A DNA stretch of 13,809 nucleotides from CBDULQ01 sp965368115 (GTDB lineage Bacteria; Pseudomonadota; Gammaproteobacteria; SZUA-229), in NCBI GenBank assembly GCA_965368115.1, contig CBDULQ010000084.1:1-13809 (forward strand), in the 5' to 3' direction. Every line of letters begins with the position of its first letter. Position 1 is the stretch's first letter. The notes under the pieces were generated by a model. It made no database searches and was not told where the DNA came from. It was given only the letters and a program-made list of their open reading frames with translations. The position numbers and the translations under genes were made by a program. Below, one piece after another: positions 1-10,123 of this stretch.

Positions 1-363
1 GCTGTTGCCCAGGCTGAAGTTGCTGTAGACGTAGTCCGCGCTGTAGCCACCGTTGCTGGTGCTGTCACCGTCGCGACCAAGTACGAAAAAATGGCCCGGT
101 TGAATCAGCAGGCTGCCGCCGCTGTTGATGGTGTGACTGTTCGAGCCGTCGTCACTGATGACCACGCCATCCAGATCCACCGCGACCGCCAGCGGGTTGT
201 AGAGCTCGAACCATTCTCCGCGGGTGTCGGACACGGCGCTCGGGTTGGCCATAATTTCGGTGATGTAGAGCTGGGCGAGGGCGGCACTGGTGTTGCCGGG
301 TAGTGCCAGACCGGCGATGATGAGTCCGCTGCAACACGCCATACGCTGAATACCTTGCTGCAT
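1..363 (-). CDS. Secreted lamin-tail-domain (LTD) protein, N-terminal fragment
   Basis: A frame is open from an ATG at 363 (minus) to the window edge, giving 121 codons with no stop, so the gene continues outside. A GGGAG ribosome site lies about 10 nt upstream (373-377). Residues 1-30 look like a Sec signal peptide: a hydrophobic core (GLIIAGLALPG) ending in TSAALA before QLYITEIM. The mature part has the hallmarks of an LTD beta-sandwich: LYITEIMANP, then EWFELYNP, VDLDGVVISDD and a segment resembling FFVLGRDGD. In bacteria such domains occur in extracellular or surface proteins, often beside nuclease or calcium-binding modules; the downstream partner is not visible here. The fold assignment is good. 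The function of the whole protein is unknown. It is transcribed divergently from the tRNA-Glu promoter. Confidence 0.75.
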   Translation of the reverse strand, partial: MQQGIQRMACCSGLIIAGLALPGNTSAALAQLYITEIMANPSAVSDTRGEWFELYNPLAVAVDLDGVVISDDGSNSHTINSGGSLLIQPGHFFVLGRDGDSTSNGGYSADYVYSNFSLGNS

Positions 364-510
364 TTTTATTGTCTCCCTGGTGGATCTTTTGGGTTGCCCG
401 GCCGGAGTCGGGTTGCGCGAGACATGCTAGGTACGGGAAAAAAGTTAGCCCATGGGGAAAACTCACGGTTGGTTGTCGGATTTTTGCTGTAATAAAAATG
501 TCGCGATCTA

Positions 511-539
511 TTGACGGAAATCGTCCGGCTCTATAGAAT
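511..539 (+). promoter_or_regulatory. Strong sigma-70 promoter of tRNA-Glu
   Basis: The -35 is TTGACG (511-516, 5 of 6 to consensus) and the -10 is TAGAAT (534-539, 5 of 6), with an ideal 17-bp spacer. A GC-rich discriminator, GCGCCCTCCC (540-549), follows directly. That feature is typical of stable-RNA promoters under ppGpp/DksA stringent control. The start of mature tRNA-Glu is 38 nt past the -10, leaving a short 5' leader for RNase P. Stringent control is inferred. Confidence 0.75.
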
Positions 540-577
540 GCGCCCTCCCTTGAACGACAGCTCGTTTGAGGACTCGC

Positions 578-653
<76 letters not shown>

Positions 654-660
654 CTATTGC

Positions 661-695
661 AGGCCGAAGTCGTTATGGCTTCGGCCTTCTTATTT
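661..695 (+). terminator. Rho-independent terminator of tRNA-Glu
   Basis: The perfect 9-bp stem AGGCCGAAG (661-669)/CTTCGGCCT (679-687) has a 9-nt loop and is followed by TCTTATTT. It lies 7 nt after the CCA end of tRNA-Glu. Confidence 0.8.
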
Positions 696-713
696 ATACC
701 CTCCGCGATTGCA

Positions 714-743
714 TTAGCAAAATTCATCGAATACTTATACAAT
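714..743 (+). promoter_or_regulatory. Candidate carA promoter overlapping an ARG-box-like sequence
   Basis: A -10-like TACAAT (738-743, 5 of 6) has a weak -35, TTAGCA (714-719), at 18 bp. The stretch 726-743 resembles one ArgR operator half-site of enterobacteria (pattern TGAAT-4 W-ATTCA): it reads CGAAT, four bases, then ATACA. Functional ARG boxes usually occur in pairs about 21 bp apart, and I do not see a convincing second one. Repression by ArgR with arginine would fit carAB, but this is a weak inference. Confidence 0.3.
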
Positions 744-769
744 AGGCGCCTCTAATCGACCTATTTGCT

Positions 770-800
770 ACGGGAGCATCAGCAAGCCTGATGCTCCCGT
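770..800 (+). promoter_or_regulatory. Perfect hairpin in the carA leader (possible attenuator)
   Basis: The arms ACGGGAGCATCAG (770-782) and CTGATGCTCCCGT (788-800) pair over 13 bp with no mismatch around a CAAGC loop. The tail TTTCGT is only weakly U-rich. The hairpin ends 13 nt before the carA ribosome site CGGAGG (814-819). It could be an attenuator, a weak terminator of upstream transcripts, or an mRNA-stabilising 5' stem. The sequence does not decide among these. Confidence 0.55.
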
Positions 801-824
801 TTCGTATGTTCTGCGGAGGCTGTT

Positions 825-1952
825 TTGACCCAAAAAGCGCTGTTAGCGTTGGCTGATGGGAGCCTGTTCTGGGGCCAGTCCATCGGCATTTCCGGGGAAA
901 CCATAGGTGAAGTGGTGTTCAATACCGCGCTCACCGGTTACCAGGAAATTCTCACCGATCCTTCCTATTCACGACAGATTGTCACCCTCACTTATCCTCA
1001 TATCGGCAATGTGGGCACCAATGCCGGCGACGAAGAAGCCGAAGGCGTTCAGGCGGCCGGTCTGGTGATTCGTGATCTGCCGCTGCTGGCCAGTAACTGG
1101 CGTAGCGAGATGTCTCTGAGTGACTATCTGCAGAAAAACAATGTCGTGGCCATTGCGGATATCGATACCCGTCGTCTGACCCGTATCCTGCGTGAGAAAG
1201 GTGCGCAGAACGGCTGCATCATCGCCGGCGACAATATCGACGAGGCGACCGCGCTCGAGAAAGCCAAAGCGTTCTCCGGCCTTAAAGGTATGGATCTGGC
1301 GAAAGAAGTCACCTGCGCTCAGCCCTATGAGTGGAACGAGGGCACCTGGGTGCTGGAATCCAACAGCCACCCGCAAAAAGCCGATCTTAAATTCCACGTG
1401 GTGGCCTACGACTACGGCGTCAAACGCAATATCCTGCGTATGCTGGTGGACCGCGGTTGCCGTGTCACCGTCGTGCCGGCGCAGACGCCGGCCAGCGAAG
1501 TACTGGCCCTGTCACCGGACGGTATTTTCCTGTCCAACGGCCCCGGTGATCCGGAGCCCTGCGATTATGCCATCCAGGCTATCCAGGACATTCTGGCGAC
1601 CGATATCCCGGTATTCGGAATCTGTCTCGGTCACCAGTTGCTGGGTCTGGCCTGTGGCGCGAAGACGACAAAGATGAAATTCGGTCATCATGGCGCCAAC
1701 CATCCGGTGCAGGATCTGGATAGTCAGATGGTCATGATCAGTAGCCAGAACCACGGTTTCGCAGTCGATGAGACAACCCTGCCGGACAATCTGCGCCCGA
1801 CCCATCGGTCCCTGTTCGACGGCTCCCTGCAGGGTATACATCGCACCGACAAGCCGGCGTTCAGTTTCCAGGGGCACCCGGAAGCCAGCCCCGGACCGCA
1901 TGACGTGGCGCCGGTGTTCGATCACTTTATCGAACTGATGGAACAGCGTTAG
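825..1952 (+). CDS. carA: Carbamoyl-phosphate synthase small subunit (glutaminase)
   Basis: This 375-residue protein (E. coli CarA is about 382) is the class I glutamine amidotransferase subunit. It hydrolyses glutamine and passes ammonia to CarB for carbamoyl phosphate synthesis, feeding arginine and pyrimidines. The N-terminal CarA-specific domain spans roughly 1-150; FNTALTGYQEILTDPSY is its family signature. The amidotransferase domain is about 190-375. The nucleophile is Cys267 in FGICLGHQ, with His351 and Glu353 in FQGHPEAS completing the triad. The oxyanion region is LSNGPGDPEP. The start is TTG, chosen because CGGAGG lies 5 nt upstream and the reading begins at the family N-terminus; E. 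coli carA also uses TTG. It ends in TAG, so TAG serves as a stop in this genome. carB normally follows within a few bases, but here a 0.5-kb unit intervenes. Confidence 0.97.
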   Translation: MTQKALLALADGSLFWGQSIGISGETIGEVVFNTALTGYQEILTDPSYSRQIVTLTYPHIGNVGTNAGDEEAEGVQAAGLVIRDLPLLASNWRSEMSLSDYLQKNNVVAIADIDTRRLTRILREKGAQNGCIIAGDNIDEATALEKAKAFSGLKGMDLAKEVTCAQPYEWNEGTWVLESNSHPQKADLKFHVVAYDYGVKRNILRMLVDRGCRVTVVPAQTPASEVLALSPDGIFLSNGPGDPEPCDYAIQAIQDILATDIPVFGICLGHQLLGLACGAKTTKMKFGHHGANHPVQDLDSQMVMISSQNHGFAVDETTLPDNLRPTHRSLFDGSLQGIHRTDKPAFSFQGHPEASPGPHDVAPVFDHFIELMEQR

Positions 1953-1960
1953 ACAAGGTA

Positions 1961-2010
1961 AAAAAAGAAAACGCAAATAAACGCAAATAAACGCGAATAC
2001 ACGCTAATGA
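1961..2010 (+). repeat. Left inverted repeat of the GxxExxY unit, four 10-bp tandem units
   Basis: After an A-rich edge (AAAAAAGAAA), four 10-bp units run in register: ACGCAAATAA (1971), ACGCAAATAA (1981), ACGCGAATAC (1991), ACGCTAATGA (2001). The stretch 1962-1998 is inverted-repeated at 2419-2455 with 35 of 37 positions identical, and the outer 23 are perfect. The innermost unit runs into the GAGG ribosome site (2009-2012) of the enclosed gene. Confidence 0.9.
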
Positions 2011-2019
2011 GGTGGTGTA

Positions 2020-2408
2020 ATGGCAGAGACAGGGACATTGTCGCGGCAGGTGTTGGGATGTGCGTTTGAAGTTAGCAACTCGCTAAGGACCGGGTTTCTG
2101 GAGTTGGTATATGAAAATGCGCTCTGTATCGAGTTGGCTGAGCGGAAATTCAATATCAGCAGCAGCTGCCTTTACAGGTGTGCTATCGATACCAGGTTGT
2201 TGGTAATTTTACTGCTGACATTCTGGTTGAAGACAAGTTGTTGCTTGAACTTAAAGTGGCAACCGAAATCAGTCGTGCTCATCAAGCTCAGCTGATGAAT
2301 TATCTAAAAGCAACAGGAATCAGTGTAGGCCTGTTGCTGAACTTCGGAACGCCGAAACTCGGTGTTCAACGTATTGTTAATCAATACACAGCATATGAAA
2401 TGATTTAA
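2020..2408 (+). pseudogene. GxxExxY family protein (PD-(D/E)XK-like), frameshifted
   Basis: The frame from ATG 2020 encodes the family N-terminus: residues SRQVLGCAFEVSNSL followed by GFLELVYENAL, where GFLELVY is the naming GxxExxY motif. Family similarity then jumps to the +3 frame from about 2157, reading QQQLPLQVCYRYQVVGNF, then ADILVEDKLLLELK, which holds the D...ExK pattern of PD-(D/E)XK nucleases, then QLMNYLKATG and GLLLNFG near the end. The switch fits loss of one base around 2155-2157 (AAT AT? CAG CAG CAG). With one base restored the product would be about 129 residues, normal for this family. GAGG at 2009-2012 supports the start. The family's biological role is not established. As it stands the gene makes a 91-residue chimaeric peptide. 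A sequencing error or programmed shift near the CAG repeats is an alternative. Confidence 0.8.
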
Positions 2409-2410
2409 CA

Positions 2411-2455
2411 ACGTAAACATTCGCGTTCATTCGCGTTTATTTGCGTTTTCTTTTT
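2411..2455 (-). repeat. Right inverted repeat of the GxxExxY unit
   Basis: Read on the minus strand from 2455 this repeats the left end: the first 23 bases match exactly, then 12 of the next 14. The 10-bp periodicity is kept (TTCGCGTTCA, TTCGCGTTTA, TTTGCGTTTT on the plus strand). It begins 3 nt after the stop of the enclosed gene and ends 17 nt before carB, so the carB leader now comes partly from this element. Confidence 0.9.
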
Positions 2456-2472
2456 AGTTTGAAAGGTTATCC

Positions 2473-5695
<3,223 letters not shown>

Positions 5696-5703
<8 letters not shown>

Positions 5704-6172
5704 AGTCCCCCTGACCGTACGTGGCGCCGAGAAGCTGCGCGAAGAATTGAAAAAACTGAAATCTGTCGATCGTCCGCGCATCGTGCAGGCCATTGCCGAA
5801 GCCCGTGAACATGGCGATCTGAAAGAAAACGCGGAATACCATGCGGCGCGTGAACAGCAGAGTTTCTGTGAAGGTCGCATCAAGGAAATCGAGGCCAAGC
5901 TAAGTAACGCTACCATCATCGATGTGAAAACACTGAATGCCGGAGGCAAGGTGGTGTTCGGCGCAACGGTTGATCTGGCCGACGAAGAAACGGGTGAGGA
6001 AGTAACCTACCAGATCGTCGGTGACGACGAGGCGGATATCAAGCAGAACATGATTTCCATCAGTTCGCCGATCGCCCGTGCCCTGATCGGCAAACAGGAA
6101 GGCGATATTGCCGAGGTGCAGACACCGGGTGGTATACGCAGCCTGGAAATCGTCGAAGTCCGTTACGAGTAA
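5696..6172 (+). CDS. greA: Transcription elongation factor GreA
   Basis: At 158 residues it has the E. coli length. GreA enters the RNA polymerase secondary channel and stimulates cleavage of backtracked transcripts. The N-terminal coiled-coil hairpin spans about 1-75. Its tip carries EHGDLKENAEY, placing the catalytic acidic residues at Asp41 and Glu44, as in E. coli. The C-terminal FKBP-like domain (about 80-158) contains IVGDDEAD and SPIARALIGK. The GTG start at 5696 lies 6 nt after GGAGG (5685-5689) and overlaps the end of carB by 8 nt, which suggests translational coupling. A convergent terminator separates it from yhbY. Confidence 0.97.
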
Positions 6173-6180
6173 CATCGACG

Positions 6181-6210
6181 CGGCCGGTGCGCGTTCGAGC
6201 CGGCCGGTTT
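6181..6210. terminator. Terminator-like hairpin between convergent greA and yhbY
   Basis: The stem CGGCCGG (6181-6187)/CCGGCCG (6200-6206), 7 GC pairs, has a 12-nt loop. It sits 9 nt after the greA stop and abuts the yhbY stop. The T tail is short (GTTTAT), so efficiency is uncertain. Confidence 0.5.
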
Positions 6211-6505
6211 ATCGGGGCAGGTCGATCTTCGGTTTCTTGTTGTTGCGACGGAACAGGGTAAGCGTCTTGCCAATGGTCTGTACCTTGTCGGCCGCCGATT
6301 CGTCGCACAATCGCTGAATCATTTCCTGTCGAGCTTCCCGGTCATCACCGGCGATTTTGATTTTGACCAGTTCGTGGTGATCGAGCGCTATATTCAGCTC
6401 ATTGATGACATTCTCGGTCACACCGTGCTGACCGATCAGAATGACCGGTTTCAGGTGGTGGGCCAGGCTGCGCAAATGTTTCAACTGGGCGTTGGTCAAA
6501 GGCAT
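6209..6505 (-). CDS. yhbY: Ribosome assembly RNA-binding protein YhbY (CRM domain)
   Basis: The 98-residue protein is essentially one CRM (CRS1-YhbY) domain, the E. coli YhbY length. The family binds RNA and associates with pre-50S particles. The opening TNAQLKHLRSLAHHLKPV and the GxxG loop GQHG (residues 25-28) within VILIGQHGVTENV are diagnostic, followed by NELNIALDHHELVKIKIAG. The basic C-terminus (RRNNKKPK) fits RNA contact. It is transcribed divergently from rlmE across a 55-bp gap, the usual gammaproteobacterial arrangement. A TACAAT at 6536-6541 on the minus strand, followed by a GC-rich stretch, may be its -10, but I see no good -35. The ribosome site is weak. Confidence 0.95.
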   Translation of the reverse strand: MPLTNAQLKHLRSLAHHLKPVILIGQHGVTENVINELNIALDHHELVKIKIAGDDREARQEMIQRLCDESAADKVQTIGKTLTLFRRNNKKPKIDLPR

Positions 6506-6560
6506 AATTTAGGTGCTCGGAAAATGCGGGCGCGAATTGTAGCATGAAATAGTCGATACC

Positions 6561-7184
6561 ATGGCAAGAAGTAAAAGCAGCAATCGCTGGCTCCAGGAGC
6601 ATTTCGACGACGAATTCGTCAAGCGTTCCCAGAAGGAAGGCTATCGCTCACGTGCGGTTTACAAGCTGGAAGAAATCGATCAGAAAGACCATCTGCTGAA
6701 ACCGGGCATGACGCTGATCGACCTCGGCGCGGCACCCGGCGGCTGGTCCCAGTACGCGGCGCGCAAGCTGAAAGGCCAGGGGCGGATCATTGCGCTGGAC
6801 ATTCTGCCCATGGAGGCATTGCCCGAGGTGGAGTTCCTGCAGGGCGATTTTCTGGATAACGAGGTATTCGAGCAATTACTGGCGATGCTGGGCGAAGATC
6901 GTCCGGACCTTGTAATCTCCGATATGGCCCCCAACATGAGTGGTATGAATGCGGTCGATATACCGCGCGCCATGTATATGGCGGAGCTGGCACTGGATCT
7001 GGCGCTGCGGGTACTGAAACCCGGTGGCGGTCTGCTGGTCAAAGTGTTTCAGGGTGAGGGGTTCGACGAATACCTGCAGCAACTCAGGCAGCATTTCAAT
7101 CGAGTCGTGATGCGAAAACCAAAGGCTTCGCGCAGCCGAAGCCGGGAAATTTACGCTCTGGCGACCGGATTCCGGGCAAATTGA
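6561..7184 (+). CDS. rlmE: 23S rRNA 2'-O-methyltransferase RlmE (FtsJ/RrmJ)
   Basis: The 207-residue protein (E. coli 209) methylates the 2'-OH of U2552 in the 23S A-loop at a late 50S step, using S-adenosylmethionine. The Rossmann SAM site is LIDLGAAPGGWSQYA (residues 52-66). The K-D-K-E tetrad is complete: Lys35 (AVYKLEE), Asp121 (DMAPNMSG), Lys161 (VKVFQGEGF) and Glu196 (SREIYALATGF), each three below the E. coli number. The start gives the conserved SNRWLQEHF N-terminus, but no clear Shine-Dalgarno lies before ATG 6561. ftsH follows after 76 nt, the conserved rlmE-ftsH pair, which is a heat-shock transcript in E. coli. I do not see a clear sigma-32 site here. Confidence 0.97.
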   Translation: MARSKSSNRWLQEHFDDEFVKRSQKEGYRSRAVYKLEEIDQKDHLLKPGMTLIDLGAAPGGWSQYAARKLKGQGRIIALDILPMEALPEVEFLQGDFLDNEVFEQLLAMLGEDRPDLVISDMAPNMSGMNAVDIPRAMYMAELALDLALRVLKPGGGLLVKVFQGEGFDEYLQQLRQHFNRVVMRKPKASRSRSREIYALATGFRAN

Positions 7185-7260
7185 TTGAACTGAGTAACTG
7201 GTTTTTGCCCTGACCCTGTAGTACCTTCTTTTAGTAAAGTTAGACATTTCGAGGTGTATC

Positions 7261-9189
7261 TTGAACGACCTTGTCAAAAACCTGATTCTCTGGGGGGTGA
7301 TTGCGGTCATCCTTCTGTCTGTGTTCAGTAACTTCACGCAACGCAGCGCTGCAGAAAATACCATCACCTATTCCGATTTCATTTCCCGAGTGAAAGACGG
7401 CATGGTCAAGCAGGTGACCATTTCCGGTCGAGAAATTTATGGTGAAACCCATAATAAACAGTCATTTAAGACCTATAGCCCGGAAACTGACAACCGTGCC
7501 ATGGTCGGCGATCTGTTGCAGAACAATGTGGAAATCACCGGTAAAGCGCCGGAACAGCCGTCGCTGTTGATGAATATCTTCATTTCCTGGTTCCCGTTCC
7601 TGCTGCTAATCGGTATCTGGATCTTCTTCATGCGCCAGATGCAGGGCGGTGGCGGAGGCCGTGGCGCCATGTCCTTCGGCAAGAGCCGGGCTCGCATGCT
7701 GGGCGAAGATCAGATCAAGATCACCTTTTCCGATGTGGCCGGTGTCGAAGAGGCCAAGGAAGAAGTGGCCGAACTGGTCGAATTCCTGCGTGATCCGGGC
7801 AAATTCCAGAAACTGGGCGGTAAAATTCCTCGCGGCGTGCTGATGGTCGGCTCACCGGGTACCGGTAAAACCCTGCTCGCCAAGGCCATTGCCGGTGAAG
7901 CGAAAGTGCCGTTCTTCACCATTTCCGGTTCCGATTTCGTGGAAATGTTCGTCGGTGTCGGGGCTTCCCGGGTACGCGACATGTTCGAACAGGCCAAGAA
8001 ACATGCCCCCTGTATCATCTTCATCGATGAGATCGATGCCGTAGGTCGTCACCGTGGTGCCGGTCTCGGCGGCGGTCACGACGAGCGCGAACAGACCCTG
8101 AACCAGTTGTTGGTGGAAATGGACGGATTCGAGGGTAACGAGGGTGTGATCGTCATTGCGGCGACCAACCGTCCCGACGTACTCGATCCGGCGCTGCTGC
8201 GTCCTGGTCGTTTCGACCGCCAGGTGGTGGTACCGCTGCCGGATGTGCGCGGTCGCGAACAGATTCTCAAAGTGCATATGCGCAAAGTGCCGGCAGCAGG
8301 CAATGTTAAGCCGAGCCTGATTGCACGCGGTACTCCGGGATTCTCCGGTGCTGACCTGGCCAACCTGGTGAACGAGGCTGCGCTGTTCGCTGCACGCGAA
8401 AACAGCAAGGAAGTGTTCATGTCGCACTTCGAGCGCGCCAAGGACAAGATCATGATGGGCGCCGAGCGTAAGTCCATGGTGATGTCGGAAGATGAGAAGA
8501 AACTCACCGCTTATCACGAAGCGGGTCACGCTATCGTCGGTCGCCTGGTGCCGGATCATGATCCGGTTTACAAGGTCAGTATCATTCCTCGTGGCCGGGC
8601 CCTGGGTGTCACCATGTTCCTGCCGGAAGACGATCGTTACAGTTACAGCAAACGTCGTCTGGAAAGCCAGGTTTCCAGCCTGTTTGGTGGCCGTATCGCC
8701 GAGGAGCTGATCTTTGGTGAAGAAGCGGTGACCACCGGTGCTTCAAACGATATCGAACGGGCCACCGACATTGCTCGCAACATGGTGACCAAGTGGGGCC
8801 TGTCTGCCAAGCTCGGCCCGCTCGCATACAGCGAAGACGAAGGCGAAGTGTTCCTGGGTCGTTCCGTGACTCAACACAAGAACATGGCTGACGATACCGC
8901 CCGTGTTATCGACGAAGAAATTCGTGATGTCATTGATCGTAACTACGAACGTGCCGAAACCATCCTCAAGGAGAAGATGGATATTCTGCACCTGATGGCT
9001 GAAGCGTTGATCAAGTACGAAACCATCGATACCGACCAGATCAACCAGATCATGGAAGGTAAAACCCCGTCGCCACCGAGTGACTGGAACGATGAAGGCC
9101 CAGCCAGCCCGACCGGCGACAAATCGGAGAAATCTCGAGAAGACGAGAAGAGCGACGGTTCGATCGGTGGTCCGGCCAGCCTGCATTGA
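7261..9189 (+). CDS. ftsH: ATP-dependent zinc metalloprotease FtsH
   Basis: The 642-residue membrane AAA+ protease (E. coli about 644) degrades unassembled membrane proteins and, in E. coli, sigma-32 and LpxC. TM1 is about 6-24, a periplasmic domain follows to about 100, and TM2 is about 104-123. The AAA module has Walker A GSPGTGKT (197-204; E. coli has Pro at the second position), the FVG pore loop (230-232), Walker B IIFIDEID (Asp256, Glu257) and the SRH arginines of RPGRFDR (Arg317, Arg320). The zinc site is HEAGH (419-423), with the third ligand Asp497 in TGASND. The C-terminal tail is hydrophilic and low in complexity. The TTG start at 7261 is chosen for GAGG at 7251-7254 and for the N-terminus NDLVKNLILW, which matches the family. 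Confidence 0.98.
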   Translation: MNDLVKNLILWGVIAVILLSVFSNFTQRSAAENTITYSDFISRVKDGMVKQVTISGREIYGETHNKQSFKTYSPETDNRAMVGDLLQNNVEITGKAPEQPSLLMNIFISWFPFLLLIGIWIFFMRQMQGGGGGRGAMSFGKSRARMLGEDQIKITFSDVAGVEEAKEEVAELVEFLRDPGKFQKLGGKIPRGVLMVGSPGTGKTLLAKAIAGEAKVPFFTISGSDFVEMFVGVGASRVRDMFEQAKKHAPCIIFIDEIDAVGRHRGAGLGGGHDEREQTLNQLLVEMDGFEGNEGVIVIAATNRPDVLDPALLRPGRFDRQVVVPLPDVRGREQILKVHMRKVPAAGNVKPSLIARGTPGFSGADLANLVNEAALFAARENSKEVFMSHFERAKDKIMMGAERKSMVMSEDEKKLTAYHEAGHAIVGRLVPDHDPVYKVSIIPRGRALGVTMFLPEDDRYSYSKRRLESQVSSLFGGRIAEELIFGEEAVTTGASNDIERATDIARNMVTKWGLSAKLGPLAYSEDEGEVFLGRSVTQHKNMADDTARVIDEEIRDVIDRNYERAETILKEKMDILHLMAEALIKYETIDTDQINQIMEGKTPSPPSDWNDEGPASPTGDKSEKSREDEKSDGSIGGPASLH

Positions 9190-9210
9190 TCTGCAAATGA
9201 TCAGTAATCG

Positions 9211-9243
9211 AAGCCCCGTCATCTGTACGGGGCTTTTCTCGTT
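9211..9243 (+). terminator. Rho-independent terminator after ftsH
   Basis: The perfect 9-bp stem AAGCCCCGT (9211-9219)/ACGGGGCTT (9227-9235) has a 7-nt loop and the tail TTCTCGTT. It ends only 8 nt before the folP start codon. folP expression from the ftsH transcript therefore depends on read-through. Confidence 0.8.
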
Positions 9244-10077
9244 ATGACGCAATCAAATCCCATTGTTCGACTGCTGAGACAATCGCGCCCCCTGGTGATG
9301 GGTATTCTCAACACCACGCCGGATTCGTTTTCCGATGGTGGTCGTTTTCTCAATACCCGGCTGGCTGTTGATCATGCGCTGGTGATGCAGAAGGAAGGCG
9401 CGGATATTATCGATATCGGTGGCGAGTCGACGCGTCCGGGTGCGCCATCGGTGACGATCGAGGATGAGGCGGCGCGCGTGCTGCCGGTGATCGAGGCGAT
9501 TCGACGCGAATCCGCCATTGCGATCTCAGTGGATACCAGCAAACCGGAGCTGATGCGCCGGGCTGTGGAGGCCGGTGCTGATATGATCAATGACGTGAAT
9601 GCACTGCAGGCACCACAGGCAGTCGAGGTGTGTGCCGAGCTGGGTGTACCTGTTTGTGTGATGCACATGCAGGGACAGCCGCGTACCATGCAGACTAACC
9701 CGCACTATGACGACGTGGTCGGTGATATAAAGCGCTTTTTGCAGCAGCGGGTGGCGGCCTGTGAAGCGGCGGGCATCGATCGCGGGCATATTATGATTGA
9801 TCCCGGTTTTGGATTCGGTAAAACCCTGGCGCATAATCTCAGCCTGCTCGGGCACCTGGAACAGTTTGAAGAACTGGGTTTGCCCTTGCTGGTGGGGATG
9901 TCGCGCAAGAGTATGCTGGGGATGATTCTGGATGCCGAGGTGGATGATCGACTGTATGGCAGTATTGCCGCTGCGGTGATTGCCTGCACTCGCGGCGCGC
10001 GTATTTTCCGCGTGCATGATGTAAAACCCAGCGTCGACGCCTTACGAGTCTGCGCGGCAGTGAAGGCTTCATACTAA
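9244..10077 (+). CDS. folP: Dihydropteroate synthase
   Basis: The 277-residue TIM-barrel enzyme (E. coli 282) joins p-aminobenzoate to dihydropterin pyrophosphate in folate synthesis; it is the sulfonamide target. Motifs in order: NTTPDSFSDGG (23-33), GGESTRPGA (59-67), SVDTSKPE (95-102), NDVNA (116-120), MHMQGQPRTMQ (140-150), DPGFGFGK (186-193), VGMSRKSMLG with Lys222, and RVHDV (256-260). ATG 9244 places MGILN at residue 19, similar to E. coli. No Shine-Dalgarno is visible. The nearest G-run (9229-9232) is inside the terminator stem, so formation of that stem would also hide it. folP normally lies between ftsH and glmM, as here. Confidence 0.96.
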   Translation: MTQSNPIVRLLRQSRPLVMGILNTTPDSFSDGGRFLNTRLAVDHALVMQKEGADIIDIGGESTRPGAPSVTIEDEAARVLPVIEAIRRESAIAISVDTSKPELMRRAVEAGADMINDVNALQAPQAVEVCAELGVPVCVMHMQGQPRTMQTNPHYDDVVGDIKRFLQQRVAACEAAGIDRGHIMIDPGFGFGKTLAHNLSLLGHLEQFEELGLPLLVGMSRKSMLGMILDAEVDDRLYGSIAAAVIACTRGARIFRVHDVKPSVDALRVCAAVKASY

Positions 10078-10088
10078 GCCACTATAAT
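10060..10088 (+). promoter_or_regulatory. Possible glmM promoter
   Basis: A perfect TATAAT at 10083-10088 lies just after the folP stop and 35 nt before glmM. The hexamer 17 bp upstream (GTGAAG) is a poor -35, so this is a weak call that rests on the -10 alone. Confidence 0.3.
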
Positions 10089-10123
10089 TCAGATAATCAG
10101 TTGTTTTAGAGAACGGAAATCAA

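Larger units (their letters stand above)
1962..2455. mobile_element. Inverted-repeat-bounded GxxExxY unit inserted between carA and carB
   Basis: This is a compact ~494-bp module with 37-bp near-perfect terminal inverted repeats (1962-1998 and 2419-2455). It encloses one small gene and nothing else. Its base composition is more AT-rich than the flanking car genes, and it splits an operon that is normally contiguous. No transposase is encoded. AAGGT occurs just outside the left repeat (1955-1959) and near the right one (2463-2467). It could be a 5-bp target duplication or simply the old and new carB ribosome-site sequence. Mobility is inferred from the repeats and position; no mechanism is visible. 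Confidence 0.6.

Noticed and set aside
197..204. FtsH Walker A with Ser at the second position, GSPGTGKT (residue numbers of FtsH; DNA about 7849-7872)
   Set aside because: The position is not catalytic and the P-loop Lys and Thr are kept, so this is treated as normal family variation.
1971..2010. Tandem repeats that might suggest a small CRISPR array
   Set aside because: The units are 10 bp and contiguous with no spacers, and they recur inverted on the other side of the gene.
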